Shown here piece after piece: positions 34,530 to 45,770 of a DNA stretch of 64,000 nt. Each line of letters starts with the position of its first letter. Within the stretch, counting starts at the first letter, position 1. Source of the stretch: Sorghum bicolor (Eukaryota > Streptophyta > Magnoliopsida > Poales > Poaceae); contig NC_012871.2 of assembly GCF_000003195.3 (NCBI RefSeq), positions 1,537,997 through 1,601,996 of the forward strand, in the 5' to 3' direction. The notes beneath the pieces were generated by a model, which did not search any database, was not told the origin of the DNA, and saw only the letters and a program-made list of their open reading frames with translations. A program made the position numbers and the translations under genes.

Positions 34530-36128
34530 ATGGCGGCACAAATGGTCAGTTCCGTGGTTGCCCAGGAGACAGTTAGCCAAATCCTATCTGGTCTGGTTGA
34601 GAGGTATACGGAATCAAATGATGCAAACAGAAACCTTGAGAGGCTAGAGATGGCACACATCAGGCTGGAGGCTGCTCTTGAGACATCTGACAAGTGGCAG
34701 ATTACTGATGCATCTTTGCTGCGTTGGCGTAAGAAGCTGAAGCGTGTGGCTCAAGAGTGTGGCGACACACTGCACAAATGCAAGCAAAGAATCGAACAAG
34801 ATCAATGGGTGGAACAAGAGCTCATGAACTGCTCCCTCCCTAGCCGGATTGTGCGTGCTACCAAGTCATTCATTTTCTCCACTTTCGGCGACAAAAATGA
34901 GCTGAGCAGATTTATGGTTCAAAGGTTTGAGTGGTTTGCAGATGGAGCCAGTGAATTTCTGAGATTCATTGAGGTTGGTGGCACGCCGCGCTGTCACATG
35001 CCATTCAAGTCCCTTATCAGGAACCTCTTTGCAGGCATGGAGCTGCAGCATAAGATTGTTTGGGGAAATGAGTACCCTTCTTATCTGCTGTGGCTGGTCC
35101 CTTCCATCACTCCAGATCATGGGATAGAAGCCTGCCTGAAATTCATCCACAAAGATGATAATGCACCGGAGAATAACTTCTTTCTTGGTGCAATGCTACA
35201 GATATCTGAAAGCACAGACATAGTTGGGACAGTAGTGAACTGCCTGCAGCTCTTTCCTCTTTGTTTCCAGCCTATAATTGAAACTATCAAGAAAGAGCTC
35301 ACTCAGCTGCCTACCCAGGACTTCTCATGGGTGCCATATGTTGATTTATGGCACAGAAAACACTGGGACAATCTTCACAGCTTCTGCACCCAATGGTTTC
35401 GTCCAGATCCATTGTGTTGCAAGAAGCAACAAGGTCTGCAGATTAATAAGCCTTGTTGCATTGGTCACCCAGACATGGTAGGAATTCCAGATGTTTCTCT
35501 GGATTCAGTCATTCTAATGCATTTGGAGTGTCAAGTCCCGGTATCCGAGCACAACTACAAGCAGCAGACCACAACCTCACCATCTCGACGCAGATGTTCT
35601 ACGCAGCACTACTCTCCATATATGAAAGCTGGGCTCCTCTTTACCCCCCATGGTTCTACGAAGCACAGGCTTCCTGAAGAAAAGAACTCTGCAGTAGTGA
35701 CCGTCTACGGTGAAGAGCAGCACTATGTGCATACTGATATCACCTTGGACCAGCTTAATGAGATCATGCTGCCAAAGGCAACAGATTACTTCTACAGGAA
35801 CCCCAAAGCGACAGCGTGCCAAATGCTTTGGAAGTCTAAGCATGGCACTGAGTACATTGAGTTTGAGAAGCCAAGGATGGAGGAAGAGATGGCACCATGT
35901 GCACGGAGGGTAACTTGTAGGGGAGGTAGTAGGAAAAGGAAGCTGGAGGCGCAACAAGATCAGGTACAGGTGCTGGGGAACTGGAATCGCAAGGTGGCAT
36001 GTTTCCTCAGTTCATGGGTTGCACATGCGCCTGTCCGGCTGCGAGGCTTGATCCTGGACTGGATTCAGAGAGGCAAGGAAAGTCAGCTGCCAGGAGTGCC
36101 GCCGCCGCCACTGCACCTGGAAATCTGA
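34530..36128 (+). CDS. Rx_N-like domain protein without NB-ARC, paralogue 2
   Basis: The protein has 532 residues in one coding exon. Residues 5-90 form the Rx_N/CC-like helical domain: VSSVVAQETVSQILSGLV, LERLEMAHIRLEAALE (36-51) and LLRWRKKLKRVAQECGDTLH (63-82), the last in the place of the NLR EDVID region. Further blocks are WFADGASEFLRFIEVGGTP (135-153), ISESTDIVGTVVNCLQLF (225-242), LTQLPTQDFSWVPYVD (257-272), QWFRPDPLCCK (288-298), LLFTPHGS (369-376), IMLPKATDYF (412-421), QMLWKSKHGTEYI (431-443), a basic SRKRKL (467-472) and WVAHAPVRLRG (496-506). No P-loop, GLPL, MHD or LRR is present. The N-terminus suggests relation to NLR immune receptors; the rest has no function I can name. The Cys/His cluster after PLCCK differs from its sisters (CCKKQ...KPCCIGH). 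Confidence 0.88.
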   Translation: MAAQMVSSVVAQETVSQILSGLVERYTESNDANRNLERLEMAHIRLEAALETSDKWQITDASLLRWRKKLKRVAQECGDTLHKCKQRIEQDQWVEQELMNCSLPSRIVRATKSFIFSTFGDKNELSRFMVQRFEWFADGASEFLRFIEVGGTPRCHMPFKSLIRNLFAGMELQHKIVWGNEYPSYLLWLVPSITPDHGIEACLKFIHKDDNAPENNFFLGAMLQISESTDIVGTVVNCLQLFPLCFQPIIETIKKELTQLPTQDFSWVPYVDLWHRKHWDNLHSFCTQWFRPDPLCCKKQQGLQINKPCCIGHPDMVGIPDVSLDSVILMHLECQVPVSEHNYKQQTTTSPSRRRCSTQHYSPYMKAGLLFTPHGSTKHRLPEEKNSAVVTVYGEEQHYVHTDITLDQLNEIMLPKATDYFYRNPKATACQMLWKSKHGTEYIEFEKPRMEEEMAPCARRVTCRGGSRKRKLEAQQDQVQVLGNWNRKVACFLSSWVAHAPVRLRGLILDWIQRGKESQLPGVPPPPLHLEI

Positions 36129-36891
36129 ATCTATATATCATGTATATATAACTTATATTTAACCATGTACAATAGGCTCCGGAAGGAGATTAGATAATCA
36201 TGGGATTTCTTTTTGCTTGATGTACTTGTCTGCAATCCATGATTGCAACGCGCAACATTATCTTTTATTTATTTTGAGTTGACTGGCAATAATTGTCAAT
36301 TTGATGTCCTCTAACACCTGTGAGCTATGATGGTAGTTAGGTACTTCCTATGTCTTGTTTTTTCGAGAAAAGTCAACCAATTTTAAATTTAATCAAATAT
36401 ATGCATACTAGTATATATTTGCACTTTGCAGTAAACATACTGAAAATATTAATGTTGATACTATTTTTTCTAAATGTAGTGAAACTTGAAATTGATTGAT
36501 TGGCTCCTACAAATTAAGGCAAAACATTTTTTTCTCACAACCATTATAAAAATTCTCTTTTTTTCTAAGACCAAGGGAGTAAGAGAATTTGCCACCCCAT
36601 CTTAGTTTTTTTTTCCTCCTGAGGAAGCAGAATAAGCAAAATTTGGATGTGAGGTAAAAGTAGACATGGTTTTAAAAAGAGATATTTCACATATAACCAC
36701 CTCTGTGTAGCTCCACCAACACTTCTCTATCTAGGCCATCTATTGAGTTAAAATTCACTTATGAGGGTCCAATACAATTCAATCTAATCCAAGTGACTTT
36801 AATCTTCTCGGAGGCAAAGGCAGCTTTCCTTTTATTCACAGAGGCAGCGACATTTTTTAGTGCAGAAAAAAGGCACAGTGGCATTGTTTTG
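36129..36891. other. 3' flank of paralogue 2 with a Stowaway-like segment
   Basis: It contains the probable 3' untranslated region. At about 36341-36582 is a Stowaway-like MITE (TACTTCCTATGTCTTG and AAGACCAAGGGAGTA ends). The 19 bases at 36873-36891 are the left copy of the LINE target duplication. Confidence 0.55.
36341..36582. mobile_element. Stowaway-like MITE
   Basis: The imperfect inverted ends TACTTCCTATGTCTTG and AAGACCAAGGGAGTA enclose about 240 bases of AT-rich sequence, typical of degraded Stowaway elements. Confidence 0.5.
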
Positions 36892-38112
36892 TTTTTTTTT
36901 TTTTGAGGTTCAACGGGGGGAGTCGTTCCCTATCTGGAAATTAATTTATTTTAGCCCAAAACGGCTCTTAACATAGGTAGCAATTACAATAGACGCAGCA
37001 GCGAAGTTGCAGAAGGAGAGGCTAGTTGTTTCTAACTTCTAACTTCAAGCTTTACTCCTGTCTAGCCATCGAAAGGATGTTACATCAGGTAGGCACCACA
37101 GCCCTCTTTGAAACATGGAATCTAAACTGCCAGAGTTCAGCTGCTGCCTTGCAATCGATGAGCAGTTGGTCGACTGACACTGTTTCCTGTCTGAAAATAC
37201 GGGCGTTTCGTGCCTTCCAGATGTGCCAGCAGATTAGGGATAGGAAAGTAGGCAACTCAGGTATAGGCGATGGTGATCGGTTGCTGACCAAGTGCATTTC
37301 AGAGACGTTCGTCGTCAGCATGGACTGCAGACGCAGCCGAGTCCAAACTTCCATCCCAATTGAGCAGCTGTGGATGATGTGTTCTGGAGACTCGACCTGA
37401 AGGCTGCAGATCTCGCAAATTGCAGAGTCAACAACTCTTTTCTTGAGAAGGACTTCCCGACATTGGATTTTCCTCTTCATTAGGACCCACATGAACATTT
37501 TGACTCTGGGAGGCGCCATGCTTTTCTAGATGAACACCGCCTTGGGGTCAGACCCCTGTCCTTTTGCCTTGATCATCCTGTAGAGAGCTGCAGTGTCCAA
37601 GCTTTGGTCCGGCCTGAGGAAGGCCGATTGCCTTTTATCTGGTTCATTGGAGAGAACCGTTTGATTCAGTAGCTGTTGCACCGAGTGTAACTGAACATCG
37701 GCAATCTCCGACAACCTAGGCACAAGAACTGACTGTAGCCCCCTGCTCAGAGTGTCATAGACCGACAGCAAGAGTTCGTGCAGTGAGTGAGCAGCTCCGG
37801 GAACCTATCTGCCATGCATTCGTCTTCCAGCCAAATATCAAACCAGAAGGAGCAATTACGACCATCCCCAAGGACCACGGAAGTGATGGCCTGATATAAC
37901 GGCAGCAGGTCTTGCAGCGTCTTCCAATGATCTCCAAACAGATCACCAGTGAGAGTAACCAAGGATGCACGACCTTGCACCCAAGTAGCCTATGCAGAAG
38001 ACTGTGGGCAGTGCAACCTATAGATTAACTTTAGAAGTAAGCAGATGTTTTGGATCCCAAGGTCCCTAATGCCGAGACCACCCTGCTCTTTTGAATAGCA
38101 TACTTTTATCCA
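36892..38112 (-). mobile_element. 5'-truncated LINE with 19-bp target duplication
   Basis: GCACAGTGGCATTGTTTTG occurs at 36873-36891 and again at 38113-38131, flanking the insert. A run of T starting at 36892 is the poly(A) tail of a minus-strand insertion. The minus strand encodes the end of a non-LTR reverse transcriptase and a zf-RVT-like region: APPRVKMFMWVLMKRKIQC, CEICSLQVESPEHIIHSC and LICWHIWKARNARIF. A stop (TAG) just before HGAPPRVKMF and frame breaks upstream (37526-37980) show decay. Only the 3' 1.2 kb of a LINE was copied. Confidence 0.93.
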
Positions 38113-38131
38113 GCACAGTGGCATTGTTTTG

Positions 38132-39024
38132 TTATGGGCCCACACGGACTAGCTAAGTTTTTGACCAAATTTTTTGCAGGAATGGGGGCCTGCTGCACAG
38201 TGCGCCATAGGCCTTGGGCCTCTATGAAGATGGATAGTGTGACATTTACCTATACAGACGGGTATTTCAAAGGTAGATGAAAAAATATATATCGATAGAT
38301 CTGTAGCCACTAAAAGAACATGTACCAACACATAGTTTGTACCATATACCGACCAATGATGCTTCGCTAATTAACCATTTTTAGTGACTGATGTCTGGCA
38401 CTATTTTTCATGAGTGGCATAGTGTCATCCTAGGTTGGAGTAGGTCACTTTTGTAAGGAAAATTTTATAACAGTGCTTGAGGTTAATAATAAAAAATTTA
38501 AACAGGGAATTTATATTAACTTAAAATAAGATTCTAAATGTCTTTTCTGGTTTACTTTGAGAACATACTAAGTCAGAGGAGACTTTTGCATTATTGATGA
38601 ATGTTGTGTTGAACAAGAATGGTAAAAGAAGCCGTGAAAAATTGGCAGCAACACAGCCCAATAAGTCAGATCTGTCACACTTGTACTATTCATAATGCAA
38701 TAGATTAGCCAAAGTCAACCTTCCTTTTTTTTCAATGAAATACAACATCCTTGAAATTGTTAATTCACCTCTTCAGATTGTCAAGCGTACTGTATCATTG
38801 CATTTAACAAGTTGACAATGAGATACAGATAAAGATAGGTATATCATTCCTATTGAACTGGATCCTACGCTCCGGCTAAACTTCACCTGCATCTTATTAG
38901 CAAGGATACCAAGAGAGTTCTTCACTGACTCTTTCTAGCAGCTATTGCATAAACTCCCCTCTGCGCTCATTTCGTGTGTGCTGATATAATGCTATTCTCT
39001 TCTTCCTTTTCTGAATTTCTATAG
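38132..39024. other. Upstream region of paralogue 3
   Basis: AT-rich sequence with no recognisable gene or element. It should contain the promoter and leader of the gene at 39039. A 3' splice site (TTTCTATAG) ends at 39024. Confidence 0.45.
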
Positions 39025-39038
39025 ATTATTGAAAAGTC

Positions 39039-40628
39039 ATGGCGGAGTCTGTGACTTCAGCTATCATTGGAGAGACAGTGAGTAGAATCATATCAAGTGT
39101 TACTGTGAAGGATGAGAAGTCATGGGGAAGAGAAAACATAGAAAGATTGGAAATGGGACACATCAAGATGGAAGTCGCGCTCCAAATATCGGACAGATGG
39201 AAAATCAACCACGCACCACTGCTTCAGTGGCGGAGGAAGCTTAAGCACGCTGCTCAGGAGTGCGACAACATCCGTCACAGATTCCAGCAGCGTGCTCTAG
39301 AAGAGGAAGAGATCAGGCAGGAGGTAAGCCAGTCATCATTTCCCAAAAGGATTGCTCATGCTGCCAAGTCATTCACCTCATATTGCACTGGATTAATTAG
39401 TAACGATGAATCAAGCAACAACTCTGCTATTATTCGGCGATTCGAGAGGTTTGCAGATGGTGCTAGTGAGTTCTTGAGATTCATAGAGCTTGGTGGCACA
39501 CCATACCGTTACATGCCCTTTGACTCCCTTGTCAGGCACCTTTCTGCAGGTGAGGAACTAAAGTGTAAAATAGTCCGGGGAAATGAGTACCCCTCGTTTC
39601 TAATTTGGTTTGTGCCCTTCAATGGTGCAAAGCATGGAACAGAGGCTTCCCTTGTATTTGTCCAGAAAGATAGTAATGCACCAGAGAATAACTTCTTCTT
39701 TAGTATAATGCTACAAATTTCAGAGAGTACAGACATAGTTGGAATAACAATTAAGTACTTGCAGTTGTTTGCGCCTCATTTCAAATCTGTGGTTGAAATC
39801 ATTAGGAGAGAACTTACTAAATTATCTATTCAAGACTTCTCATTGCCATGGGTTCCATTTACCGATTATTGCCATAGTGAACATTTGGACAATTTTCAAA
39901 GCATTGGCAGTCAATGGTTTCGCCCAAATCCATTATGCTGCAAGCAGCGTGATCAGCATGAGCTTCATCATATTAGCAATCTAGACATGGTTGGATTACC
40001 AGGTGTCTCTCTCGAACCAGTAATTGAAAAGAACTGGCAGGAGCTCTGCCTTTCAATTGAAGTGCATTTGTATTGTCAAGTCTCACTTTCAGATCGCAAC
40101 AAACAGAGCACCTTGTTTCTTGAATGCAAAAAATCATTTGAAGATTCTACCTTGAAAGTTGGATTCCTTTTTACACCCCATGGGTCTTCAGAAAACATGT
40201 TGCCTGTGAATAAAAGTTCTGCAACAGTGGCGATTTCTGGTGAGGGGCAACATTGCCTGAATACAGATATTGCCTTGGAACAAGTGGGAGATATCATGCT
40301 GCCAAATGCAATAAATTACTTTCATCATAACACTGAAGCAACAGTTTACCAAATGCTTTGGAAATCTAGACACAGCATTGCATACATTCAAGTTGAGAGG
40401 GAAAACTTGAAAAGTCCAGGCTCACAGAGAACTATTGGGGGAGGTACAAAACGAAAGCGGTTGCAACAACAGGATCAGGATATGGAGAGTCAAACACATG
40501 TGGTGTCACAATTCTATTACTTATGGATACCACATGCTCCCATCCATCTCCAAGGCTCGATTGTGAACTGGTTTAAGAAACAAAAGGAAATTGAGTTAGC
40601 AGCACAACCACAACACCTGAAATTCTAA
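39039..40628 (+). CDS. Rx_N-like domain protein without NB-ARC, paralogue 3 (most divergent)
   Basis: The protein has 529 residues in one coding exon. The N-terminal helical domain reads MAESVTSAIIGETVSRIISS, IERLEMGHIKMEVALQ and LLQWRRKLKHAAQECDNI, with more changes than in the other copies. It shares RFADGASEFLRFIELGGTP, LQISESTDIVGITIKYLQLF, SQWFRPNPLCCK, FLFTPHGSSENML, IMLPNAINYF and AYIQVE. A basic KRKRL cluster stands about 60 residues from the end. It has a ~10-residue insertion (NWQELCLSIE) before the central VHLYCQVSLS block. No NB-ARC or LRR is seen. The leader is short: the likely acceptor is only 14 bases before the ATG and lacks the GGAAGGGATAC leader of paralogues 4 and 5. Function is unknown. 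Confidence 0.88.
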   Translation: MAESVTSAIIGETVSRIISSVTVKDEKSWGRENIERLEMGHIKMEVALQISDRWKINHAPLLQWRRKLKHAAQECDNIRHRFQQRALEEEEIRQEVSQSSFPKRIAHAAKSFTSYCTGLISNDESSNNSAIIRRFERFADGASEFLRFIELGGTPYRYMPFDSLVRHLSAGEELKCKIVRGNEYPSFLIWFVPFNGAKHGTEASLVFVQKDSNAPENNFFFSIMLQISESTDIVGITIKYLQLFAPHFKSVVEIIRRELTKLSIQDFSLPWVPFTDYCHSEHLDNFQSIGSQWFRPNPLCCKQRDQHELHHISNLDMVGLPGVSLEPVIEKNWQELCLSIEVHLYCQVSLSDRNKQSTLFLECKKSFEDSTLKVGFLFTPHGSSENMLPVNKSSATVAISGEGQHCLNTDIALEQVGDIMLPNAINYFHHNTEATVYQMLWKSRHSIAYIQVERENLKSPGSQRTIGGGTKRKRLQQQDQDMESQTHVVSQFYYLWIPHAPIHLQGSIVNWFKKQKEIELAAQPQHLKF

Positions 40629-41611
40629 TCATGTAACTGGATCAGTGAGGAAAAAAGGAGGAATTGAAGACTGCAAATGGTATGTTTTAGGAAACAGATC
40701 AAATCTATGCATGGTTCATAACTGAAAGAAAAATATGTAAGAAGCAGAAAAGTATATATATATACGATTGTGTAGAATTCTGTGTTTCAAAGGTGTGGCC
40801 TAGGCATCTGAGTAGACCCAACTCACCTTGGGGTCTAGCTGCGCCTTGTCACCAAGGCATCGCCTAGGCAATAAGGCACACCCAACTCGCCTTGTCAATT
40901 ACATAGGCAATAGAAGCAAAGTTATAAAATGAAGATTGTAAAGTTACATATGAGCAGTATCTATTCTGTTGGTCTTTGAAAGCAAGTACTATGTTCCACA
41001 TTAGAAACTTATGCATGTGTGTTCTTTATGCCTTGTGTGGTTTTGTTTGTTGTGATAAAATTGCATTGGACCGCCGTTGTAGCTCTGTATTGCATCGTTG
41101 TAGCCTCTATCCACCTTGTAGAAACTGAATCCACCAATGCTTGCAGGATCCTCATTGGTCGTGGACGAGCCTATTCTACTAGATCGTGCCGGATCCACCG
41201 TCATGCCCACTGAAGAGAGAGAAAGAGAGAGAGTTGGAGGCGCCACTGACTGTGAGATGAGAGGGAGATGGCTGAGAGAGACTATGAGAGTGAGGGAGGG
41301 AGCCAAGAGATAGAGAGTAGAATAAGGAGAACTCTACTGATGTGCTTATATACCTGAGGGACTTGAGCTTAGAGATGAGCCAGTAGAGGCGGGCCTCTTA
41401 AGAGGCTCGTTCTGAAAATGGCCATATTTTCAGATGTGAACCCCTTAAGAAGCTAGCCTTTATAAATCTATTTGAGAGACTGGGAATTTCTGGTTGAGGC
41501 CTGTAAATAGATTTTGAGAGATGGACAATTTTTACTGACTCTGTAAACAAAACAACCGTCTCTAAAATTCTTTAGGTATTTTAGGAGAGATATTTTTTAT
41601 TATCGTCTCTA
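40629..41611. other. 3' flank of paralogue 3, no gene recognised
   Basis: The sequence at about 40790-40900 is rich in GCCTAGGC and GGCAC motifs typical of degraded grass repeats. A (GA)-rich run lies at about 41213-41240. Short open frames have no recognised domain. Confidence 0.4.
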
Positions 41612-42906
41612 TTTTTTTTATGAAACAGAAGGGGTGGCCCCCTACTGGACTTTTATTGAAAATAAATGGAACAATTCAAGAAACAAAGAAAGAAATAAAG
41701 GAAATAATACTAATTATACAAATCTGTGCAGCCATGAATCCAACAATATCTTGTAGTCTTCTTTAGCTCTGAGCTTAACCCAAGCCAGTTCTTTTCTGAA
41801 GATGGTTTACAATTCTGAATGGAGTGCTGTAGGTTTTTGAAGATGCAATCATTTCTCTGCGTCCAGATGGCCCAAAGCATAGAGATAAAAATTTCCATAA
41901 AGATTGGCGTTCGTAGATGGGCTTCGAATAAGGCCTAGAGTGTCATTTTAAATTAAATTGGCCATTCCCAACAGATTCCAGCAACACTGAGCGAAAGGAC
42001 GGTGAAAAAACAGATGTTAAAGAGATTCCTCAGCACTTTGGTGACATAGCACACAACTGTAGCTTTCCAAAACCATGTTTTTCCTTTTTAGAAGTTCCCT
42101 TGTACTATGTCTGTCTTTGAGATTTCCAAAGCCAAGAATACACAGGTGAAACCTGTCTAGTCCCTAAAAGTTTTGCGTAGGTTAGGCTGGAAGAGAATTC
42201 AGTGGATCCCCAGATATATGACCAGATGTCTTTCCCCTGCTGTAAGTAGACAAAATCTAGAGAAGAAGCTAATTGTGTAAATTGATCAAATGCTTCGTTG
42301 GATAGAGGAAGGTGAAAATGGTCAGACAAGAGATATGAAGTTCTGCACTGTGATAAATTGATCTTTAGAGAAGGAGAGTAGCTCAGGAAATTGATGACCA
42401 AACTGATTACCATTCCATAAGTCTGTCCAGAAGAAACAAGTGGAACCATCTGTGATCGTTGCAGATGCTATGCTTTTGTAGGAGTCCAACAATTTGAGGA
42501 TATCTCTCTGCCAAAAGGAGCATTTTCTAGGCTGAATATGCTTGAAACCATTTCCATAATGCTGATGCCAATCAGATTCACCCATGGAACATCTAGTTTG
42601 TTAAAGAACTTATGGAAGTGCTTCAGAAGCAAACTTTCATTCTGGGTTTGTAGTTTTATGACACCAAGGCCACCATTTTTCTTTGAGTCACAGACCAAAT
42701 CCCAAGCTGCTTTAGGGGTTTTTTTACTGTTAAGATTGGAACCCCTCCATAAGCAATGTTTTCTAAACTTATCAATTTGCTTGATTACAGTTATGGGTAA
42801 AAGGAAAGTGAACATTAAAAAGGTTGGGAGGGCTGTTAGAACAGCATTAGTCAGTTGCAAATGTCCCGCTTCACTCAGAAAAGAGGATATATCAACCATC
42901 CTTCTC
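41612..42906 (-). mobile_element. LINE fragment, 3' part of the reverse transcriptase
   Basis: A short T run at 41612-41619 is the likely poly(A) end. The minus strand encodes the end of the RT and thumb region (LQLTNAVLTALPTFLM, KFRKHCLWRGSN, AWDLVCDSKKNGGLGVI), then a zf-RVT-like part and a C-terminal LWAIWTQRNDCIF. Frame breaks occur at several points. A weak 11-base direct repeat (TCGTCTCTATT and ACGTCTCTGTT) at the two sides could be the target duplication, so the right edge is approximate. Confidence 0.75.
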
Positions 42907-43337
42907 TACGTCTCTGTTATAGCGTGTCTCCTAAATCTTTTTACTAGTAGTGTGAGTGAGAACTATGACTCATGCTAGAATGTGCTTAGCATAGATAACA
43001 TTCTTATTTGTAAGGACCTTAGTTTTTGTTTGAAACTTTGCTAAGGACGACATGGTTAGCTTGTTGTCTCGACTATCTGTTTTGTTTTGACTTATTTTTT
43101 CCACTAAAAGGAGATAAACTGGTGGTCCCCAATTCCCATATATTACTTTGGGTACGTAGAAGCTCGGCTAGAAAGCAAAATGCAAAAATGAACCTTGAAA
43201 ACTTGAAACATCACAGTGGGGACTTTGCGCCCAGCCTATCTAGCCAACTCCACACCGACGCAAATGGAGAAGCAGGGATGGAGAGCAGGAGAGGGATGCC
43301 GTGCGCGTCTGCTGCGCTGAGCACCGTGGGAGGAGGA
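42907..43337. other. Intergenic, possible CACTA-type end at 42952
   Basis: TTTTTACTAGTAGTG ends at 42952 and looks like the right terminus of a small CACTA element, but no left end was found. The rest shows no feature. Confidence 0.35.
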
Positions 43338-45770
43338 TGTAACCCCCGAAAACCACAAATACACCGGGATGCTACTAGACTACACAAACAACAGCTGCAC
43401 ACAACCAATAAACAATTTGGCAGCATCTTCTTTGTATTTATAGCAAGCGGAAGAATAAAATATAAAAAAATACTGAAATACCAAACTAGGATTAATGAAC
43501 ATCCTAACGCAAATAAGTTACTTCAACAAGAATTAAGTTTAACACCCACACTTTAACAACCGTCTTCAAAACCAATAAGCAAACTAAATTATTATTTATT
43601 AAAACACAAGGTCTCTAAATGAATAAGTGTGTGACGTGCAGCTAATTCCCTTCTCTTCCAAGTAAGCATCAAGTACCTGGATTGAGTAAAGTAAGGGTGA
43701 GATGAAACGTCTCAGCAAGCGAACTTGTTTTGACAAGCTATTTAAACCACAATTTGAATTAACATCAATTTAATATAATGTTCCCAATTGACATAATATC
43801 ATACTAAAGTAACAGTCTTCCAATTTGGAACATAGCCAATAATACAGAGCTTCATAATAACGTGGATAAAATCCCTTCAATAACATACTTCTCATGAATG
43901 CATATGAATGCAATGCATATGTCTCCTGCCTGCACACCCAACAAGGTGTGGAGCTGCATCCCATGATGCGTACCGGTACAGTCATGACCATAGGTCAAGA
44001 CATAACTTCCAATGCCAATGAATGATGCAATGCACTTGGCATGTTGCAATAAAATTAATAAATCACCAATGATACTCCAACTTCAAATTCAGGTTTGCGG
44101 GCTAGCCACAAATAACAATATAACATAATACCATCACCATAGTACTTAAATAAGACCATAATTTAAATAAGACTAAATATACCCAAATCATAAATTTTAG
44201 ATATGAGAGAGGTGACATTCTTATAGACAATAAACTGTAGGTGATAAAAATAACAAGCCAAAACGGTAGCAAACCACCGCTACATTCACTTGCCTCTTTA
44301 CCGAAGGAGAACAAAAGCACTAGCGATGTTCCGAAGTGCTACCACCTGATCACAAATACTACTCAGTACATACACCAACATACAAGCAAGAGTAAGAACA
44401 AATACGCACTAAAGCGCCCCAAACCCGACATTCAAGCGTCTACCGTTTGCGCTACCGATCAAGACAGCAGCACCGACTCTTCTCTTTTTCATATACTTCA
44501 TAATACTCATCCAAAAATTACCACAATTTATTACATCATGTAAAACTCTGTTATATACAACTTTTGTATTGTAAGGTTTTGCATCAGAGATCTGCAAGAT
44601 GGTATAATTAACCATAGAACACAACTGAATATTTCTGACCTTCAAAGCAGAACATCAAACTTCAAAAATTCATAACAGGTTACAAACTTTACCAATTTAG
44701 AAAGCTTAACAAAAATCCTAAAACCTTAATCAAAGACCTAATTATTTCATTAACAGTGTCAAAAACTGCTTAGATCCAAAACTGTCCAGATTTTCGTCAC
44801 TGGAAACCAGTCAGATTGAAAACTCGATATCTCACAAATTATAACTGCCATGACAGAGTTCTTGGCGTCCAAAGAAAGATATTGAAGTCCTCTACAACTT
44901 TATCCACAGACCCAAAAATTATTAAAGACTCTAAAATGCCCTAACATTATGATGAACACGGACTGCTCAGTCTGACGAGAATTTCAGAACATGGACGTAA
45001 ATGACTTCGAGAATTTCTCCACTAAACCTAATCCCAAATAAGCGATTTAATCCGCAAAACTTGATCAGATGAAGGGGATTAATATTTGGCTTCTCAACTA
45101 GAGAACCACAGCGAGCACGACGCCGAAACTCCCGGCGTCTACTCCTTCTTCTCCGCCTCTTCACCTTTCCATCATCACCGATCCAACTCGCCACGATCCT
45201 TGCCGCCACAAAAGCCTTGTTATTCCGATCTACGCCAAACATGGCTAAGCCCTCATGGACAGCAAAAGGGACATGGTGGATCAATGGGACAGCCAAGATA
45301 CAAGGGTAGAACCTAACTGTATTTTCCACGGGAGGAAGAACGACCACCACGGATGACCGACGGCGGCGGCGGCGGCAAAACCCTAGGCCCTATTCTCCCC
45401 TTCCCTCTTCTCCTTTCTCTTTTCTCCCCTCTCCTCTTTTTATCATGAATATGAAAAGCTATGGATGAAACCTAAAGGCCTTGGAGGAGGATATAAAAGG
45501 CCACCACGGGTACTGTAGCGGCGCGGCACTGTAGAGTCACGCTACAGTAACAAGGTTCTGTTTATTTTTTTCTTTCTTAAAACTTCTGAAATTTATATCT
45601 CCATGATTCAAATTCCAAACAATACATATGAGTAATGCAACCGAAAGCATTCGACGAGCTCTACGCATCTAAAATCTCTGATCATTCATTTGAGTGATGG
45701 ATAAAATTACAATTATTATTATTTTGCCACTTTACACTTCTGACGCAATAAACGTATTCAAGATGTTACA
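43338..45770. mobile_element. Solo LTR (2,433 bp) with 5-bp target duplication
   Basis: It begins TGTAACCCCC and ends GATGTTACA, so the termini are TGTAAC...GTTACA. GAGGA lies directly outside both ends (43333-43337 and 45771-45775). There is no gag or pol and no internal second LTR, so this is best read as a solo LTR left by recombination between two LTRs of a retrotransposon. Open frames inside it (for example 44967-45350) show no domain. Confidence 0.85.

Noticed and set aside
42907..42952. CACTA-type right end (TTTTTACTAGTAGTG)
   Set aside because: No matching left terminus or 3-bp duplication was found upstream, so I do not call an element.
44967..45350. 127-codon minus-strand frame inside the solo LTR
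   Set aside because: It has no retroviral or cellular domain, and LTRs of this size often contain chance frames.
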